Below, one piece after another: positions 11,068 to 23,224 of a stretch of 64,000 nucleotides of DNA. Within the stretch, counting starts at the first letter, position 1. The number at the start of each line of letters is the position of its first letter. The notes under the pieces are model-generated. The model was not told the origin of the DNA. It worked only from the letters and a program-made list of their open reading frames with translations, and ran no database searches. The DNA is from Megalopta genalis (Eukaryota; Arthropoda; Insecta; Hymenoptera; Halictidae): assembly GCF_051020955.1 (NCBI RefSeq), contig NC_135021.1:12629962-12693961 (forward strand), given 5' to 3'. Both the position numbers and the translations under genes were made by a program.

Positions 11068-12477
11068 TTTCCTATTATATGGTGCGTTTGATGCGGTTGT
11101 GACACGTTCCAAGACGAATTAATTAAGCGAGTGCTAAGTACAATCGATCGAGTCTTCTAAATCGGAATGCAAAATACAATAGGATCTTTGCGTCATTTTC
11201 AGTTTGAGGAAGTTCATTTGATGTACCCTTCGATACTCTTTTTCAAGCAGCTCAAAACCTATTGCAAAATTTGTTACCAGAATCTCCCGTCGACCAACAG
11301 AACCATAATCCATATTTGAACACCGTGATTCACATCCCACTGATGGAAAAGTCCTCGGAAGGACAGTCAAAGAAGGACCATCTACAACCGAAGGGTAGCA
11401 AACATCGTTAGACATTGTATCCCCGTCACTTATCGAGTCAATCGTCGAAAAGTAATTCAACGTGCATTCGAGGAACATTAAACATCCCGCGAATTGGCGT
11501 GCACCAGTCCGTAATACCGGAACGAGCATAGAGTATAACCACTCGAGAGCATTGCCGGTCCCCCCGGAACCTGTCGAACCCCATCATCCTCAAGATTTTC
11601 CGGGCCCATTCTGCCTGTCCCATTGTCCGCGCGTCATATGAGATTCCAGAGACACGTTGCGCAGCGACCGAGAAAATATGATATTCTTTAACCCATAGAC
11701 AACAGTCCTCCCGACGGTAGACGATCCGAGGGACGGTCGTAGAAAAAGGAGAGTTTAGAATTTAGAAGGACCCAGTTTTAGCGATGCCGGCCTCTGTCTC
11801 TCCCCATTGTCGAGATACTTTCTCGGATCCCGCGGACTCCAGGTAACGTCATATTCAATGGCCGACCAATCACAATATTTTTGACGAGTTATGTCGGCGC
11901 ATAATGGCCCCGGGCCAAAGGGGGAGGTTTTTCCAGCATAAAAGTTACGGCCCGGGTCGGACCCGCATTCAGGCGACGAGCACATGCGGCTTCCAGGACG
12001 ATTCGTGGCCCCGAAGGACGCCACAATGGGCCGCGCCCAGGTCCTTGAGCCTTTAAAAGCACAAAGACACGCGCCGCCGTCCTGCGGCCCCCCCTGGAAC
12101 CCCATGGCCGCCTCGTCCACGGCCCTTTTTCCCCGTCCCGACGCATCCTGCTTATCCCGGAGCGCCGCCCGCCACCCTCCCGAGGGATATAGACGCTGTG
12201 GAGCGTGCGTAACAAGCTCACCGGCCCGTGAGTTATGAGGGAAACGCGCGCAATATTAATATTTTGTATCATCCTTGCGAGAGCCGCCTGCCACCGGCGG
12301 GATGCAACCACCCTGCGACCCTCGTCTACTTTGCTCCCGTCTTTTGTCGCTCCGCGACGCATCCTGCGCGCTGCTTTCCTCGGGAATTTGCCCTGCGTTT
12401 GTTTCCCTTGCCTCCGTCAAGCTCCTGGACCTCGGCGAACTACTTTCTGCTCCTATTTTTCCTTCCTATTACAAACT
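11068..12477. other. unique sequence, GC-rich in 11560-12400
   Basis: A 131-residue minus-strand open frame (11134-11529) and a second overlapping one (11438-11623) show no recognisable domain. Frames of this length are expected by chance over 64 kb. 11880-12250 is CpG-rich with four overlapping frames on both strands. Nothing else recognised. Confidence 0.5.
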
Positions 12478-12500
12478 CTTAACACTCGGACGATTTGTTG
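12478..12500 (+). mobile_element. possible solo TTAACACTCGGACG end
   Basis: TTAACACTCGGACG occurs here and again at 37170, in both cases starting with TTAA. It may be one terminus of a piggyBac-type MITE. No partner end was identified here. Confidence 0.3.
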
Positions 12501-12602
12501 TACAAAGGCGAATTGTAATAAAAATCATTACAGGTATTTCTGTGATGTTTTATAGAAATTGATAAATAAAAGATGTCGCGTTTATATTCGTGTACTTTAT
12601 AC

Positions 12603-12821
12603 CAGGGGTGTCAAACTCGCGGCCCGAGATGAATATTTTTGATGTCAAGTAATCAGGACGTAAACAATAATTTAACTTTATATATGTTCATTACAATGGT
12701 ACTAGTTAAAATAAAAATATTTGTTTCTATGAACATTGATTTTTTTTTGCGGCCCACCTAAAGTTAAGCATTGTTTATTTATTATTATGGCCCAAGTTAG
12801 CTTTTGAGTTTGACACCCCTG
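12603..12821. mobile_element. hAT-type MITE, CAGGGGTGTCAAACTC ends
   Basis: The termini are CAGGGGTGTCAAACTC and GAGTTTGACACCCCTG, a perfect 16-bp inverted repeat typical of hAT elements. Internally, GCGGCCCGAG lies near the left and TGCGGCCCACC and ATGGCCCAAG near the right. The flanking octamers CTTTATAC and TCTTACAC agree at five of eight positions, a decayed target duplication. At 219 bp it is non-autonomous and nearly identical to the copy at 33232. Confidence 0.85.
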
Positions 12822-12873
12822 TCTTACACGATTACCGTACGGTATGAAAAAGAAAGTAATAATTAAAAAAGGA

Positions 12874-13103
12874 TTAACTCTTTGCACTCTCTCGAAGCCG
12901 AATTAACGTAAAATTTAAAATAGTTCTTCCGACCCACGGCTTTTCCATTTTATATGATCTAGTGCATTTTATGCATATGAAATTGAATATTGCAACAGCT
13001 ACGCTCTCAACAGTTCTTTAAATATAAGCAAATTTGATTATGAAAATTATTTTGAGACGCGACATAACAATTTTTAATGGCGTTTCGGAGTACAAACGGT
13101 TAA
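12874..13103. mobile_element. TTAA-flanked MITE, TTAACTCTTTGCACTC family
   Basis: It starts TTAACTCTTTGCACTC and ends with GAGTACAAACGGTTAA. The interior shares TTTTATGCATATGAAATTG and GACATAACAATTTT with 5647-5896, and the length (230 bp) is close. It is a more diverged copy of the same piggyBac-type family. Confidence 0.75.
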
Positions 13104-15214
13104 TAATATTGGCCTGCAGCGTATCGAATCCTCGAGGAGACGGTGACAATTAAAACGAAAATGCAATTTACATACAAAAAGACTGAAGATGAATAGACAA
13201 GCTTCGTATAAATATAATATAAGCGTAGAAAGTGGACAAAACGACTGATCGTCGATAGCACTGTCTTGACAGCAGGTCTACGAACTTCAACAATCCCCTG
13301 CAGTAAAATCATTAATGTCAATCGTCGACTGGATTTAACACGCATACTTATCTGGTCATCGTATCAATTTTTTTGTCCCCAAGAAAATGCTGCAGATATT
13401 TGTTAACGCGTTTCTTTTTGGACGCTGCGAGTTCCCAGACACCATAAACGCAGCTCCAGCAATTACGCTTCACGAATAACTTGTCCGACATCGTCGCGGC
13501 TGGGGTGGGCGAATTCAATCGTCTCGTTCGGATCACGAGTCTGGGTCTGGTCCAAGTGCAGAAATCTTGAGCCTAGAAACCGGAAGACGTTCCTTTGGCA
13601 AACCGCGAGTCAAACTGCCGGGCTGAGCGTGTATCACGGCGCGGCGCGGGTGCGGCGGTCTGGCCCGGACCCGAGCCCTTTATCCGCTTTCAGGGTTGCC
13701 ACGATGATGTTGCAAATTTAATCATCTGCATACTTGCCGATTACACGGAACGCCGATCACAGAGGTCGCCCCGCGGGGGTTGTTCCGTCCGAACTCCGTT
13801 TACGTTTAGACCACATACTTTGTGCGTCCGTAGACGCGCGCCACCCCTATCCCCTGCACCCCCATAGCCCTTACACCCCGTGATTCCACCGGCCACCCTC
13901 CGGCTTCCGGAACATCGCGTCCATTTCCAGCAGCCTTTGTACGGGCCCGCCGCGGGCCCATCCTATTACCGTCATTGCCATCTTCGAGACTGTAAGCGAA
14001 GCTGCCCAAGTATCGCGAAGTAAATCCGGAAAACAGTTCGCTCTTCGAGTGGCTAGAAATTGCTACCGATTCGAGATCGATCGTTCGGAGTCGATTCTCT
14101 GAGGATACGACCATTTTGACTACGCGTTAGACCTTGTATCTCGGAGGGAAACACGCAGGAAATGAAATCGTAACTATATAATAGAGAACAGTTTGTTAAT
14201 CTAAAGTGTACAGTTTACAATCTCTTATGCGTTACAATTGTTTGCGTTACAATTTCAAATGAGATCGCGAGCGAAATTCCTTCGGTCGCGATAAGCAGAA
14301 AATCGGGGCCGAGTTAAATAAATCATGCACGCGCGGAGTTTCTGTTATACTTAGGGGTGAACACCGCTGCGGTTCGAATGTAGGAATTGCTTTCGATTGG
14401 AGTCGATCGCGTTAATCGGCCGGGACGGAGGGTCGACGTCGAAGGTAAACAGATCCACACCGGCAAACGACACGTTTGCGGACACAATATTATTCCGCGT
14501 CGTCGGAGGGATCGCAGGACAAGGGGACGGGCGGGGGTGGAAGAAAAGCAAAGGGGGCGGTTCGGTGTCGCTTGACAAGGAACATCGGGACAACCGGGCG
14601 AGAGCAACAAGTGGCAGATACGAAAGAGAGATCGACGGATGTCAAGTCGTGGGGAAATAAAAAAGTCACCCTCATCCCCGAGGAGGGGGTGGGCGAGGCT
14701 AATAAAGGCTTGCGACAACAAGCGACAAGAGGGGTTGCCGTGACTGGGACGAGAGGAATTGGAGGGTAAACCAGAAAGAACCAAGAGGCTTAAACGCTCC
14801 TCAGCGACACAATAGAATTTTATCGGGGGTCGCTTTCACCTTTTCTCTCTTTTTCTCGTTTCTCGCCCTCGCCGCTCGTGGACTCGGATATCCGAGCTAA
14901 TCGTTCCTTGCCTCTACAATTAAATTATACACTAAACGATACTTACTCAGTTTCGAATATGGACGTTTCTGACAATTCTATAGTTTACGGCAATTGCCGG
15001 AATCTCCATCGATTCTTTCAACCTTGGAACCACCCCCTTCTATATTTCGACATAAGTAAACGTTGTGGGGATGCTGGTGATCCAAAATCAAATCTTATTA
15101 ATTAAAATATTATTTATCATCTTCAAAATATAAAAAAGATCAGAAGCTCGGTACACAGTAAAATCTTCTTTTTCGTTATTTCATTTATGTTCTTTAGTAC
15201 GACATGAGTCGGGA
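13104..15214. other. unique sequence with GC-rich blocks
   Basis: 13590-14000 and 14390-14770 are CpG-rich. The overlapping open frames on both strands, including a 153-residue minus frame at 14323-14784, lack any recognisable domain and shadow one another. No repeat or RNA gene seen. Confidence 0.5.
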
Positions 15215-15270
15215 GGGTAATGTTTAAATGTTTATGTTCATGGGTAAATGAGTTATGGTTATGTTCTACA

Positions 15271-15316
15271 GCATTACCCATAACCATAACCACATGTTTG
15301 TGGTTATGGGTAATGC
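15271..15316. repeat. GCATTACCCATAACCAC hairpin
   Basis: GCATTACCCATAACCA-TAACCAC on the left pairs with GTGGTTATGGGTAATGC on the right across a loop of about six bases. The left arm carries a 6-base TAACCA duplication. Related GTTATGGTTATG and ATGTTTAAATGTTTATG words surround it (15220-15335). Confidence 0.7.
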
Positions 15317-15335
15317 TTAATGTTTAAAAATTTAT

Positions 15336-16394
15336 TAACGCGTTTGCAGCAAATTAAAAATTTGGCATGGTCGTCGGCGAGCCCAGGGGATCGTTCTATG
15401 GTTAAACATATTTTTGATTGTATTATTTTGGCTGCGTATGCAGTATTAATTGCATGATTGTAACTCTACACAATATGCCTGAACTTTTCATAATGGCTAC
15501 GATTGATTTTACCCCTACATTGTTTAGTGTGTTACTTTAGACTTCAATGTTGTTGCGCCTATAATAATCGTGCACGTATCGCAAGATTGTAAATTCCTCG
15601 AAGTCGAGTCCCTAAGCAGAGATCCATGCGTCGCTGGCAAAGCGATTATCGAAGTCCGTTGAACTGACAGGAGATGGTCAGGAATCATTCGTAGAATGTT
15701 CTGCATTTGGCAAATGAAAACTTAACGAGATTTGCTGGAAAATGTTCGGTGGACGTTCTTGTCCTCCTCCCCACGGACGTTCTTCAAAGTGACACGTGCC
15801 ACCCCATCTCCTGTCCTCGTCCCCCACACCCCCGCGGTCCGGCCACTTTTGACATCCGATACATTTCGTTGGAACAACAGACCCGAGGCATTTTCGATCC
15901 CGATTACTGCGCCGCGAGCCCCCGGGCCATCTCTGTTCCCAATCAACAGAGGCATTCCCACGTAATTGGTTTTTACGTAATGCTAAGCAGCCGGGCTCGG
16001 CGCGAGCGCTGCCGGATTTGTTTTCCGTCAGGCTGAACTCGCGATATTCCGATCAAAGCCTCGATCTGGAATTAATTAAATGCCTCCTCGATAGGGCGGC
16101 TCCTTTTCTTTTTTTGCCTGCTACGATTTGCCGACGGTCCGCCACCCTTCGGGGGTGGTTTCCGATACGAAAAGTTCACGGAATAGAATTTTGAGAAGTT
16201 GCTCACGGAGTTGTACACGCGATCCCGGATGCCAGCGATTTTCAATCGTTGAATCGTTTCTGTTTGGTAGCTTGCTTTTGTACAGAACACCGTTCGTTAA
16301 TTTTTTGTTCCCTGGAACTGCTCGATTTGACCCGAATCATACCATTCTACGGAGGGGATGCACGTGTAACAGATCTCTACAATTTTACCGCCGA
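15336..16394. other. unique non-coding sequence
   Basis: Open frames at 15707-16036 and 16128-16421 show no domain. No repeat recognised. Confidence 0.5.
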
Positions 16395-16640
16395 TCCAGG
16401 CAGCGTTTCTGTGAGCTGTAGAATTTGATTTGGAGATGCCGCCATTTCTCCGTGTGCTGCAGAATACTTTTATAGGTCCCCAAATTTGTCTGTAGACCCT
16501 TAAAACTTATTCGTACATTACCGCAGGCTCCAGAATTGTTTCGTGTGTTCTCACATTTTTTTATAGACCTCCACAATTTTCCCATTACAAACCTTGCATT
16601 TTTTGCATAGGTCTCACAATTATTTTCTATATTAATATAA
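16395..16640. repeat. degenerate repeat of ATAGGTCYCCACAATTTT words
   Basis: TATAGGTCCCCAAATTTGTC, TATAGACCTCCACAATTTTC and ATAGGTCTCACAATTATTTT recur at irregular spacing with CTGTAGACCC and CTGCAGAAT variants. This looks like an old, decayed tandem array; the period is not regular enough to state. Confidence 0.4.
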
Positions 16641-17104
16641 TTTATATATAAAAATATTTTATACAAAAATGGTTTCACCTACGTGATACACCAAAATATT
16701 TTATGTAACATATATCTAGAAAAACTATATTATTTATTACCAAACACACAAAAACATTACTACATATAAAATACAATACGAAGAGACAGTTAAGCAGTGT
16801 ACAATAATTCTCCGAAGTCGTAAACCGTGTTCGTAATTATATATTATTATTTAATTATATATTGTAATTATATATTACACTTATACACTATTATAATTAA
16901 TTATAATCTGTACGTACATTGCAATTACATATCAATTATTTTTCCAAATTATATTTATATTATAATTCCGTATCGTTTTCCGCATAGTAAACCGTAATCG
17001 TGATCATGATTGTAGCCGTGTTCGTAAATCATAATCGTAATCGCATTCGTGAACGTGACCGTAAATTGCGCATTCTCTTATCGGTACGCTGGCCGAACGT
17101 TAGG
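16641..17104. other. AT-rich sequence with short palindromes
   Basis: 16830-16960 is made of ATTATATATTAT and ATTATAATTAATTATAAT words. 16990-17060 repeats CGTAATCGTG-type words. No gene seen. Confidence 0.5.
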
Positions 17105-17230
17105 AGTGTTTATAGTTACCGATTGTCAATAACTATAAAAACGATACGCAGGGCTCGAATAATCGTATTCCTCTTCCCAAATTGTCCATTTTTCTGCGCA
17201 ATCTGAGCGCGAATTAGGGAGAAATTACCG
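17105..17230. mobile_element. degraded palindromic TA MITE (CAGTAATTTCTC family)
   Basis: The right half is intact: GGCTCGAATAATCG, CTCTTCCCAAATTGTCCA, GCGCAATCTGAGCGCGAATT and GGGAGAAATTACCG followed by TA. The hairpin centre, TATAGTTACCGATTGTCAAT, is present, but the left arm is eroded beyond it. Confidence 0.65.
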
Positions 17231-17564
17231 TATACGTTTGCAGAACATGTCTACGGCTGTTCGCATACTTTTGCACGTCAGAGAGGAACGATCGGAGTTA
17301 TGAAAATATGGACAAAATAACCAGAAATGAACGAATAGCTCGAAGCGAGCGATCGGAACGAAGAATGGTAGCCGCTGTAACGTCACGATATCTTCGGTGG
17401 CGTGTTTCCGACGGGCGGATTTCCAAAAATTACAATTCGAATTCCCTCGCGTCGGATTCCACTACCCCACGGAAACATCCACGCGAACGAATTCATTTGT
17501 CGAGTCGTTAAAAACTCGGCACCATCCGTTAATTTAAATAACCGCGAGAGAAAGAGAGTGTATG

Positions 17565-17565
17565 C

Positions 17566-17599
<34 letters not shown>

Positions 17600-17600
17600 G
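17565..17600. repeat. GT then GA microsatellite
   Basis: (GT)n of about seven units runs directly into (GA)n of about twelve units. Confidence 0.9.
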
Positions 17601-20159
17601 CAAGAAAAAGAGAGAAAGGGATGGGGATTCGGGATGCCTCCGGTCGGTCGGCAGGCAGCCGGTATCTATTACGATCGGAATTTAATGAATCTTGTAGCCG
17701 GCAATGACGCGCGCCGCGCGGATCATCCCAGAAATTACATCATTCGGCACGAAATTTCGCAAGATTGCTCGTAGCGCGATATTTCTCTCCTCCTCCTCTC
17801 CATCCGTCCGTTCTCTCCCCCTTTTCTGAACCCCGGCGATCCTCATCTTCGCCCCCGTTCCCCCTATTCCCGGGACCCTGTTTGGCCTCGAGACCGAGAC
17901 CGAGACGTTCCAGCGATATTCGGGCCTTATTCCCCGTGTAATCCTCGCTGGCCGGGGAACCACCGTAATTCATATTGTCGTTATACGTGCGCGCAGGTTC
18001 CCTGGACTTGATTACCAATAACGCCGGAATGGATACACACGTGGCCAGCGTCTCTCATCGTCGCGGAAAAATGCGAAAAAACCGGACCCCAGAGTGGCTC
18101 TCGCTGGCCCAGAGTGGCTCGTATTGGCTCAGAGTGGGGGTTGTTGTACTGTGCCAAGAAACCCATCACTTTTGCTACGTAAGGATTTGTCTCGATGGCT
18201 AGAACTGCGAGTTCACCTTTTCGGATGTTTTCTTACAATTTATGCAGATTCTCCTGACGGAATCGGGGCGTGGAATTTGGGGTAGTTTAAGTGCGATCAC
18301 CAAGTAGAATAGTAGAGCCGATATTACTGTGCATTGACCAATTGCTGTCTTTGGTTTGTTTTCGAGCATAATTCATATTTTGTATCCAGTAAGATATATC
18401 AAATTTTTTACTCTTTTGTATTGTTATTTTTCAGTAGAAAAATTTTCGGGTATAATTAACATTACATATTTATCGAATAAGATATATTACATTTTGTTAT
18501 TCAAAAGCAAACGAAATGAAAGAATAAATAGATTTCCGAAAATCAAAGCAAAGGCGCAGCAACTGGTCACACACCCCAGCAGAGTTTGGTATTATAACTA
18601 ATTCATAATAATTTACAAGAACTAACGAGTTATAATCGTTACTTTCTCCCAATTATTATAAGTTAGTTATAATAACTAACGAATTACAAATTAAATTCAT
18701 TAATCATATTACTTTTCGTTCAACTTTGCCCCACACAGTCACCAGCTCCACTGGCCTATTATAATATTTGCTACCTGTATAAAATCGTACTTCAATTCTG
18801 AACTAACTGTCAGTCTAAAATGTGTCCGAATTAACCAAGAGATCATCTAAGTTGATAATAATCGTACTACGTTACCAATTTTCGAACGGGATTCCAAAAC
18901 AATGCAGAATTTGATTTAGTTCCAATTTCTTCGGTTCTGCCAATCCACCGAAGTATAGTAATCATCGGGAGATTTTCGGCGGATGGGTGGGCAGAGATGG
19001 CCGAGATGAGAGCCGCTGTACGAAAACCGCAAACCGCGGTCCAATATAATGAGATTTAAATTACTGTGGGACTGTGACATAGTGTCCTTTTTACGAATCG
19101 TTGCCTCCGCGACTCCTCCGCCCGGTAACCAATTAGGGATGGAAATTTGATTCGAAGCCTCGTCCCGAAATAATCGATTATTTCGTAGCGAGCCAAGGTC
19201 TGCTCCTACGAGATTCGATAATCCGCAAAAATGACGCGGTTTCGTGGCCAACGGGATTGCCTAACGAAGCTGCCGCGAGATCTTCTCCGATCGGAACGAA
19301 TTTCTTCCGGACGCATACATACACGCGAAGAGCGATACCATCAACGAGGACGAATCAATTCAAGAGTATGGCATTGATTAAATAACTTCAATATGTATAC
19401 ACAGTGGGGTCCTCGAACCTCTGATATCTGAATTCTTTGACATCTCAATACGTCGAATATGTAAATGTCTCAATCTAAAGTGATCCATATGCAACACTAT
19501 TTATTCTACAAACGAATAAAGATTTGACGTATCACTTTAATTAATTTAATTGATTGTCCTTTCATACAATCACTTATATTTCTTTTAAGAGGCCGGTCAA
19601 TCGAGGTTCTACTGTATTTGCGAATCGGCAGACAATTATCCGCTAATACCATTAATTTCCTAATATTCAATTACGTGGAATTATTTCCAGATTGCCAATA
19701 TTATGTTTCGATATTGAAGACTTCTCTTCTTAGCCAAACTTCTGTTTGGCTCCTGTTTCTTAGAACGATCGCACAAATAATTCACTTCGCGTATCCTCGA
19801 AAGCGAAGTTTTAACAAACCGTTAAAATTCAATGGCCGGGAGAGCGAACGAACAATTCCGAAACGAAGTAAAACATTGATCCGTAATCCCGCGGTTATCC
19901 GACTTCTATCCGATCTATGCAGAGTAAGATATTAAACATCTGTTCGGGCATTACCGCCGATTCTCGCCCTGGTGAAATAGAGTGGAGGCCTTCGCCACTC
20001 CTGTTCCCGTATCTGCCATCGATTTCTGATAGCGAAACCATCGAGCTGCCTTAGATTCGAGTATTTCGAGACTTCGAACCTTCCGCGCACAATCTAATTT
20101 CTTATTGCATCGATCTCGCACAGGATGACACAACTGTGCCGTATTACCATGATATATTT
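17601..20159. other. unique sequence
   Basis: It includes three near-tandem CAGAGTGGCTC words at 18090-18138. The stretch 18360-18730 is AT-rich with TATAACTAAC and GTTAGTTATA inversions. No coding domain, tRNA or transposon was recognised. Confidence 0.5.
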
Positions 20160-20305
20160 GAGCCGTTTATTTTGAAAGTGGCATAAGTCACTTTTTCAAA
20201 AAAATCGAGTTAATGGTAACACCAATTACGATTGAACGGTATCTTTTCATTTTCAAAAAAAAGAAGAAAAAGTGACTCTTATGCCACTTTCAAAATAAAC
20301 GACTC
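20160..20305. repeat. 146-bp foldback
   Basis: The left arm (20160-20196) holds GCCGTTTATTTTGAAAGTGG, CATAAGTCACTTTTTC. The right arm (20266-20305) holds GAAAAAGTGACTCTTATGCC, ACTTTCAAAATAAACGACTC. The arms are near-perfect inverted repeats around a loop of about 70 bases. It resembles a small MITE, but no clear target duplication was found. Confidence 0.75.
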
Positions 20306-20600
20306 ATTTAACTCCGGAACGATCGCGTGAGGTGTTCGACACCCCAGTCATTTGCTTTATAATCGATGCTTCTTTATTTTTTAACGAAATGTTAAGTTGT
20401 GTTACCTAGCTGTCGATGGGTTCATTAGCTTTTAATTAAGACAGTTCGCTAACAATTATTTACGGCTTGGATTATATTCAGCCGGAGCTATGCTAATCCA
20501 AATAAATTGTAACCCAATTATGTAATTGAATTATATTGTAATTGAATTACTTCGTAATTCTAGTCCTTGAAGTATTTTCAATTGTAATCCAGTAATAATC
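20306..20600. other. AT-rich unique sequence
   Basis: TAATTGAATTA words recur at 20520-20560. Nothing else recognised. Confidence 0.4.
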
Positions 20601-20803
20601 CTGTAAATTCTCGCCAATTTTCCCTCAGCTTAGAAGCAAAAATGGACAACTTGGGAAGAAGGGATATTACCTTGCGGCTCGTTTTTATACGTTACCGATT
20701 GTCAACAACAATAAAAACGAGCCCCAAGGCTCGATCGTATGTCCTCTTCCTAAATTGCCCATTTTTGCTTACAAGCTGAAGGACAATTGGAGAGAATTTA
20801 CTG
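20601..20803. mobile_element. palindromic TA MITE (CTGTAAATTCTC family)
   Basis: The ends are CTGTAAATTCTCGCCAATTT and, reversed, CAGTAAATTCTCTCCAATTG, followed on the right by TA. The arms carry CTCAGCTTAGAAGCAAAAATGG and TTGGGAAGAAGG on the left, with the mirrored set on the right. The centre is TACGTTACCGATTGTCAACA. Length 203 bp; no coding sequence. Confidence 0.8.
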
Positions 20804-20805
20804 TA

Positions 20806-21481
20806 ACTGAAGCGTCCGGGTCTAGGATTAATTGCTATTATAAAACGTGCGATATTAACATTCGAATATCAGCATTCGAAATCATAATCGATTATTTCTT
20901 TCATCAGTAGCATTCGTGTCGACGCATTCCGAGGCACCTGGTTAACAGGTTAAGGGACAATTTGTCAGGTAGCCGATTCGAGCATCGAGACGAACCCGCA
21001 GGAAAGAAAGGGTGGAAGAAAGAATGGAAGAAAACGGGAACGACGCGGCTGGGCAGGTGGTAGTAGATGGCCACGGCCTTTTTTCCGGTCGGCGCTTTTT
21101 GTCAATCAATTAATGCGCATTCGCCGCAATTTAGAACGCATTAAGACGCCTGTGGCAGCATTCCACGCATCGTTCCGCCGTGTCCGTGTCGTTTTCGTGC
21201 GCCTCGCGGGCCGGAACACGAAATGCATCGTTTAGGAGGCTACCTTAGACACGCGTTGCATTTTTCACACGCGGTCGCTCTGTTCTACGAGGCTCGAAGA
21301 CCGATTGAAATGTATTATTTATTGTCACGCTGTGCAAGTTATTTTAAAATTGTGTTAATATTTATCTCGTGAAGGCGTAAAATTACCAATTCATACTTTA
21401 CTGTCTGTATTCTTTAAATTACTATGAATCTACGCAAACATCTGCAACATTTGTTATTATAGAAAGCATTTAATTTTATGC
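20806..21481. other. unique sequence; possible conserved non-coding block
   Basis: The GC-balanced stretch 21095-21200 contains TCAATCAATTAATGCGCATT, a word rich in homeodomain-type TAAT cores, inside otherwise unique sequence. This is only suggestive of a regulatory element. No gene was recognised. Confidence 0.35.
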
Positions 21482-21526
21482 CAGAGTTGGGCAAATTTTA
21501 TTCGGATGACGGATAAGAGACAAGGA

Positions 21527-21775
21527 TTAACACGTTCCGTGCCGAGCTTTTTTTACTCGAATCTTCACACTTTGATATTTTACTAAAACTTGATGTATTA
21601 CGTGCAATTATTAATTCTCGTACACATAACAACGTAACAAAAACTTATCAACGCCCATTCTTGCGGTGGAAATTGATTCTTCGGTTCTAAATTTCTTGTA
21701 AACAATTTGTTCAGTTCACTAAGTAAACATGCAAGCGTGTACCATCGATGGTACACGTGGCACGGAACGTGTTAA
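21527..21775 (+). mobile_element. TTAA-flanked MITE, TTAACACGTTCCGTGCC ends, copy 1
   Basis: Termini TTAACACGTTCCGTGCC and GGCACGGAACGTGTTAA are perfect inverted repeats bounded by TTAA. One side carries a perfect 20-bp palindrome, GTGTACCATCGATGGTACAC, 5 to 25 bases inside the end. It is 249 bp with no coding sequence. On the other strand it matches 35480-35728 with a single difference found by eye. Confidence 0.9.
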
Positions 21776-21939
21776 GGAACAAAATTGTATTCGACTCTGT
21801 CGAATAAACGTCCAATCGAATACAAGATTATCCGAATGATATATTCTTCAAAGAAATATCAATTTGAATAAAAATGATACAATATAGTGTTTTCCCATAG
21901 TTCATTGATTAATCTCTTCCATGTTAATTTTTACTTTTA

Positions 21940-21941
21940 GG
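21940..21941 (+). promoter_or_regulatory. weak candidate abutting splice sites
   Basis: TTAATTTTTACTTTTAG is followed directly by GTAGGTGC, so an acceptor-like and a donor-like motif share a junction. It lies within the ATTCG-rich repeat, which lowers its credibility. Confidence 0.2.
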
Positions 21942-22345
21942 TAGGTGCAAAAACAGTTTTCTTAACAAATTACGTAGGAGGACGGTCAACAATTATTGGC
22001 ATTATATTATCCGAATAATTTTACAATCTCTATCCGAGTAATAATTAATTTTTCTTTATTCGAATAATTCATTCGAATAATTTTCAATCTCTCCGAATTT
22101 ACAATCTCCATCCGAATAATTTGTTAGTTTTCTCTATACGAATAATTCATTCGAATAATTTTCAATCCCTACGAATAATTTTATAATCTCTATTCAAACA
22201 ATTAATTCGAATAATTATTCGAATCAATATACATATAGAATAATTTATTACGACTAATGAATACTTGTTATTCGGATAAAATGTTCGACTAAAAATAATT
22301 CATTCGAACAGTTGTATTATATAAATATTTACTCGAAGCAATTGA

Positions 22346-23214
22346 AACAATGGCCAGCTCTGCGCCAGCACTGAAATTTTGCGAACCCTTGTACTAAAAT
22401 TATGAAAACACCGTCTTTCTACTCCGAGAAATAAAAATTATTACAAAGAATTCCACGTGAGATCTACTCTCTCAAAAATCTTTGCCGACCTGCGTCGTAA
22501 AAGCAGTTTTAATCCCTCCGTTATCAGATCGTCGCCTCCTCTCGCGAGAAACTGGAAGAAAGACGAGGAGGGAGAGCACTGTTTCCCTGATCGGATCTTT
22601 TCGCCTCGGAATCGGCGCCTCTCGCATACGAAAAGTCATGGCGATCCGATCTCGTGACCCGAAAAATTTCCGAGCCCGCTAAAATCTCGACTCCTCGTCG
22701 CTTCCGTTATCTGCGACGCTGAATCTGCGGTCGGAGATCGAAGGGCACATATTGATTTCGATAACGATCGATCACCCTCGACCCGTGCACCCTCGTCTCT
22801 CGGTCTTCGGCGGAGAGCCGACGATATCGTGACTCAATTTAGATGAAACGATACCCGCTGGATATTAAACGTTTTGTTCTTTCCCGAGGTTATCGTTGAA
22901 AACCTCGCCGCGAATGTTGGCACGTGAGCAGAGTGTCCTTCTTTCATTATTTCCGCGGCAATTATTCGGATTGCGTCGAAAATGATAAAACAGATTTTCG
23001 GTTGTTCAGTTGTTCAGTTGTAGCTTTGACGATTTGAGATGATAAAATAATAGAATAATAGCAGAATAATTCTGAAGACGATGATCGCACGAGCAAATAT
23101 TGTAAACGAACATTCTTGAAAATTTTGCTGCAGAAATATTGATTAATATAATTGTGTCAATAGAATTATTAGAAATGTACACTTTTACAGTTAATAATAG
23201 TAATAAATAATAAT
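22346..23214. other. unique non-coding sequence
   Basis: 22450-22960 is mildly GC-rich; the remainder is AT-rich. No domain-bearing frame, RNA gene or transposon recognised. Confidence 0.5.
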
Positions 23215-23224
23215 AATAATAAAC

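Larger units (their letters stand above)
21482..22345. repeat. ATTCGAATAATT-rich degenerate repeat
   Basis: Opens with CAGAGTTGGGCAAATTTTAT and continues with many ATTCGAATAATT, CTCTATCCGAATAATT and GTATTCGA words, densest at 22000-22290. It closes near GGCCAGCTCTG, whose reverse complement CAGAGCTGGCC resembles the opening. This suggests a decayed element with hAT-like ends; flanking octamers do not match. A TTAA MITE (21527-21775) is inserted in it. Confidence 0.5.

Noticed and set aside
11134..11623. 131- and 61-residue minus-strand frames that could be joined by a frameshift
   Set aside because: No recognisable motif or domain, and frames of this length are expected by chance in this much sequence.
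18085..18140. TGGCCCAGAGTGGCTC words resembling a tRNA A box
   Set aside because: The words repeat in tandem, there is no B box and no cloverleaf pairing could be drawn.
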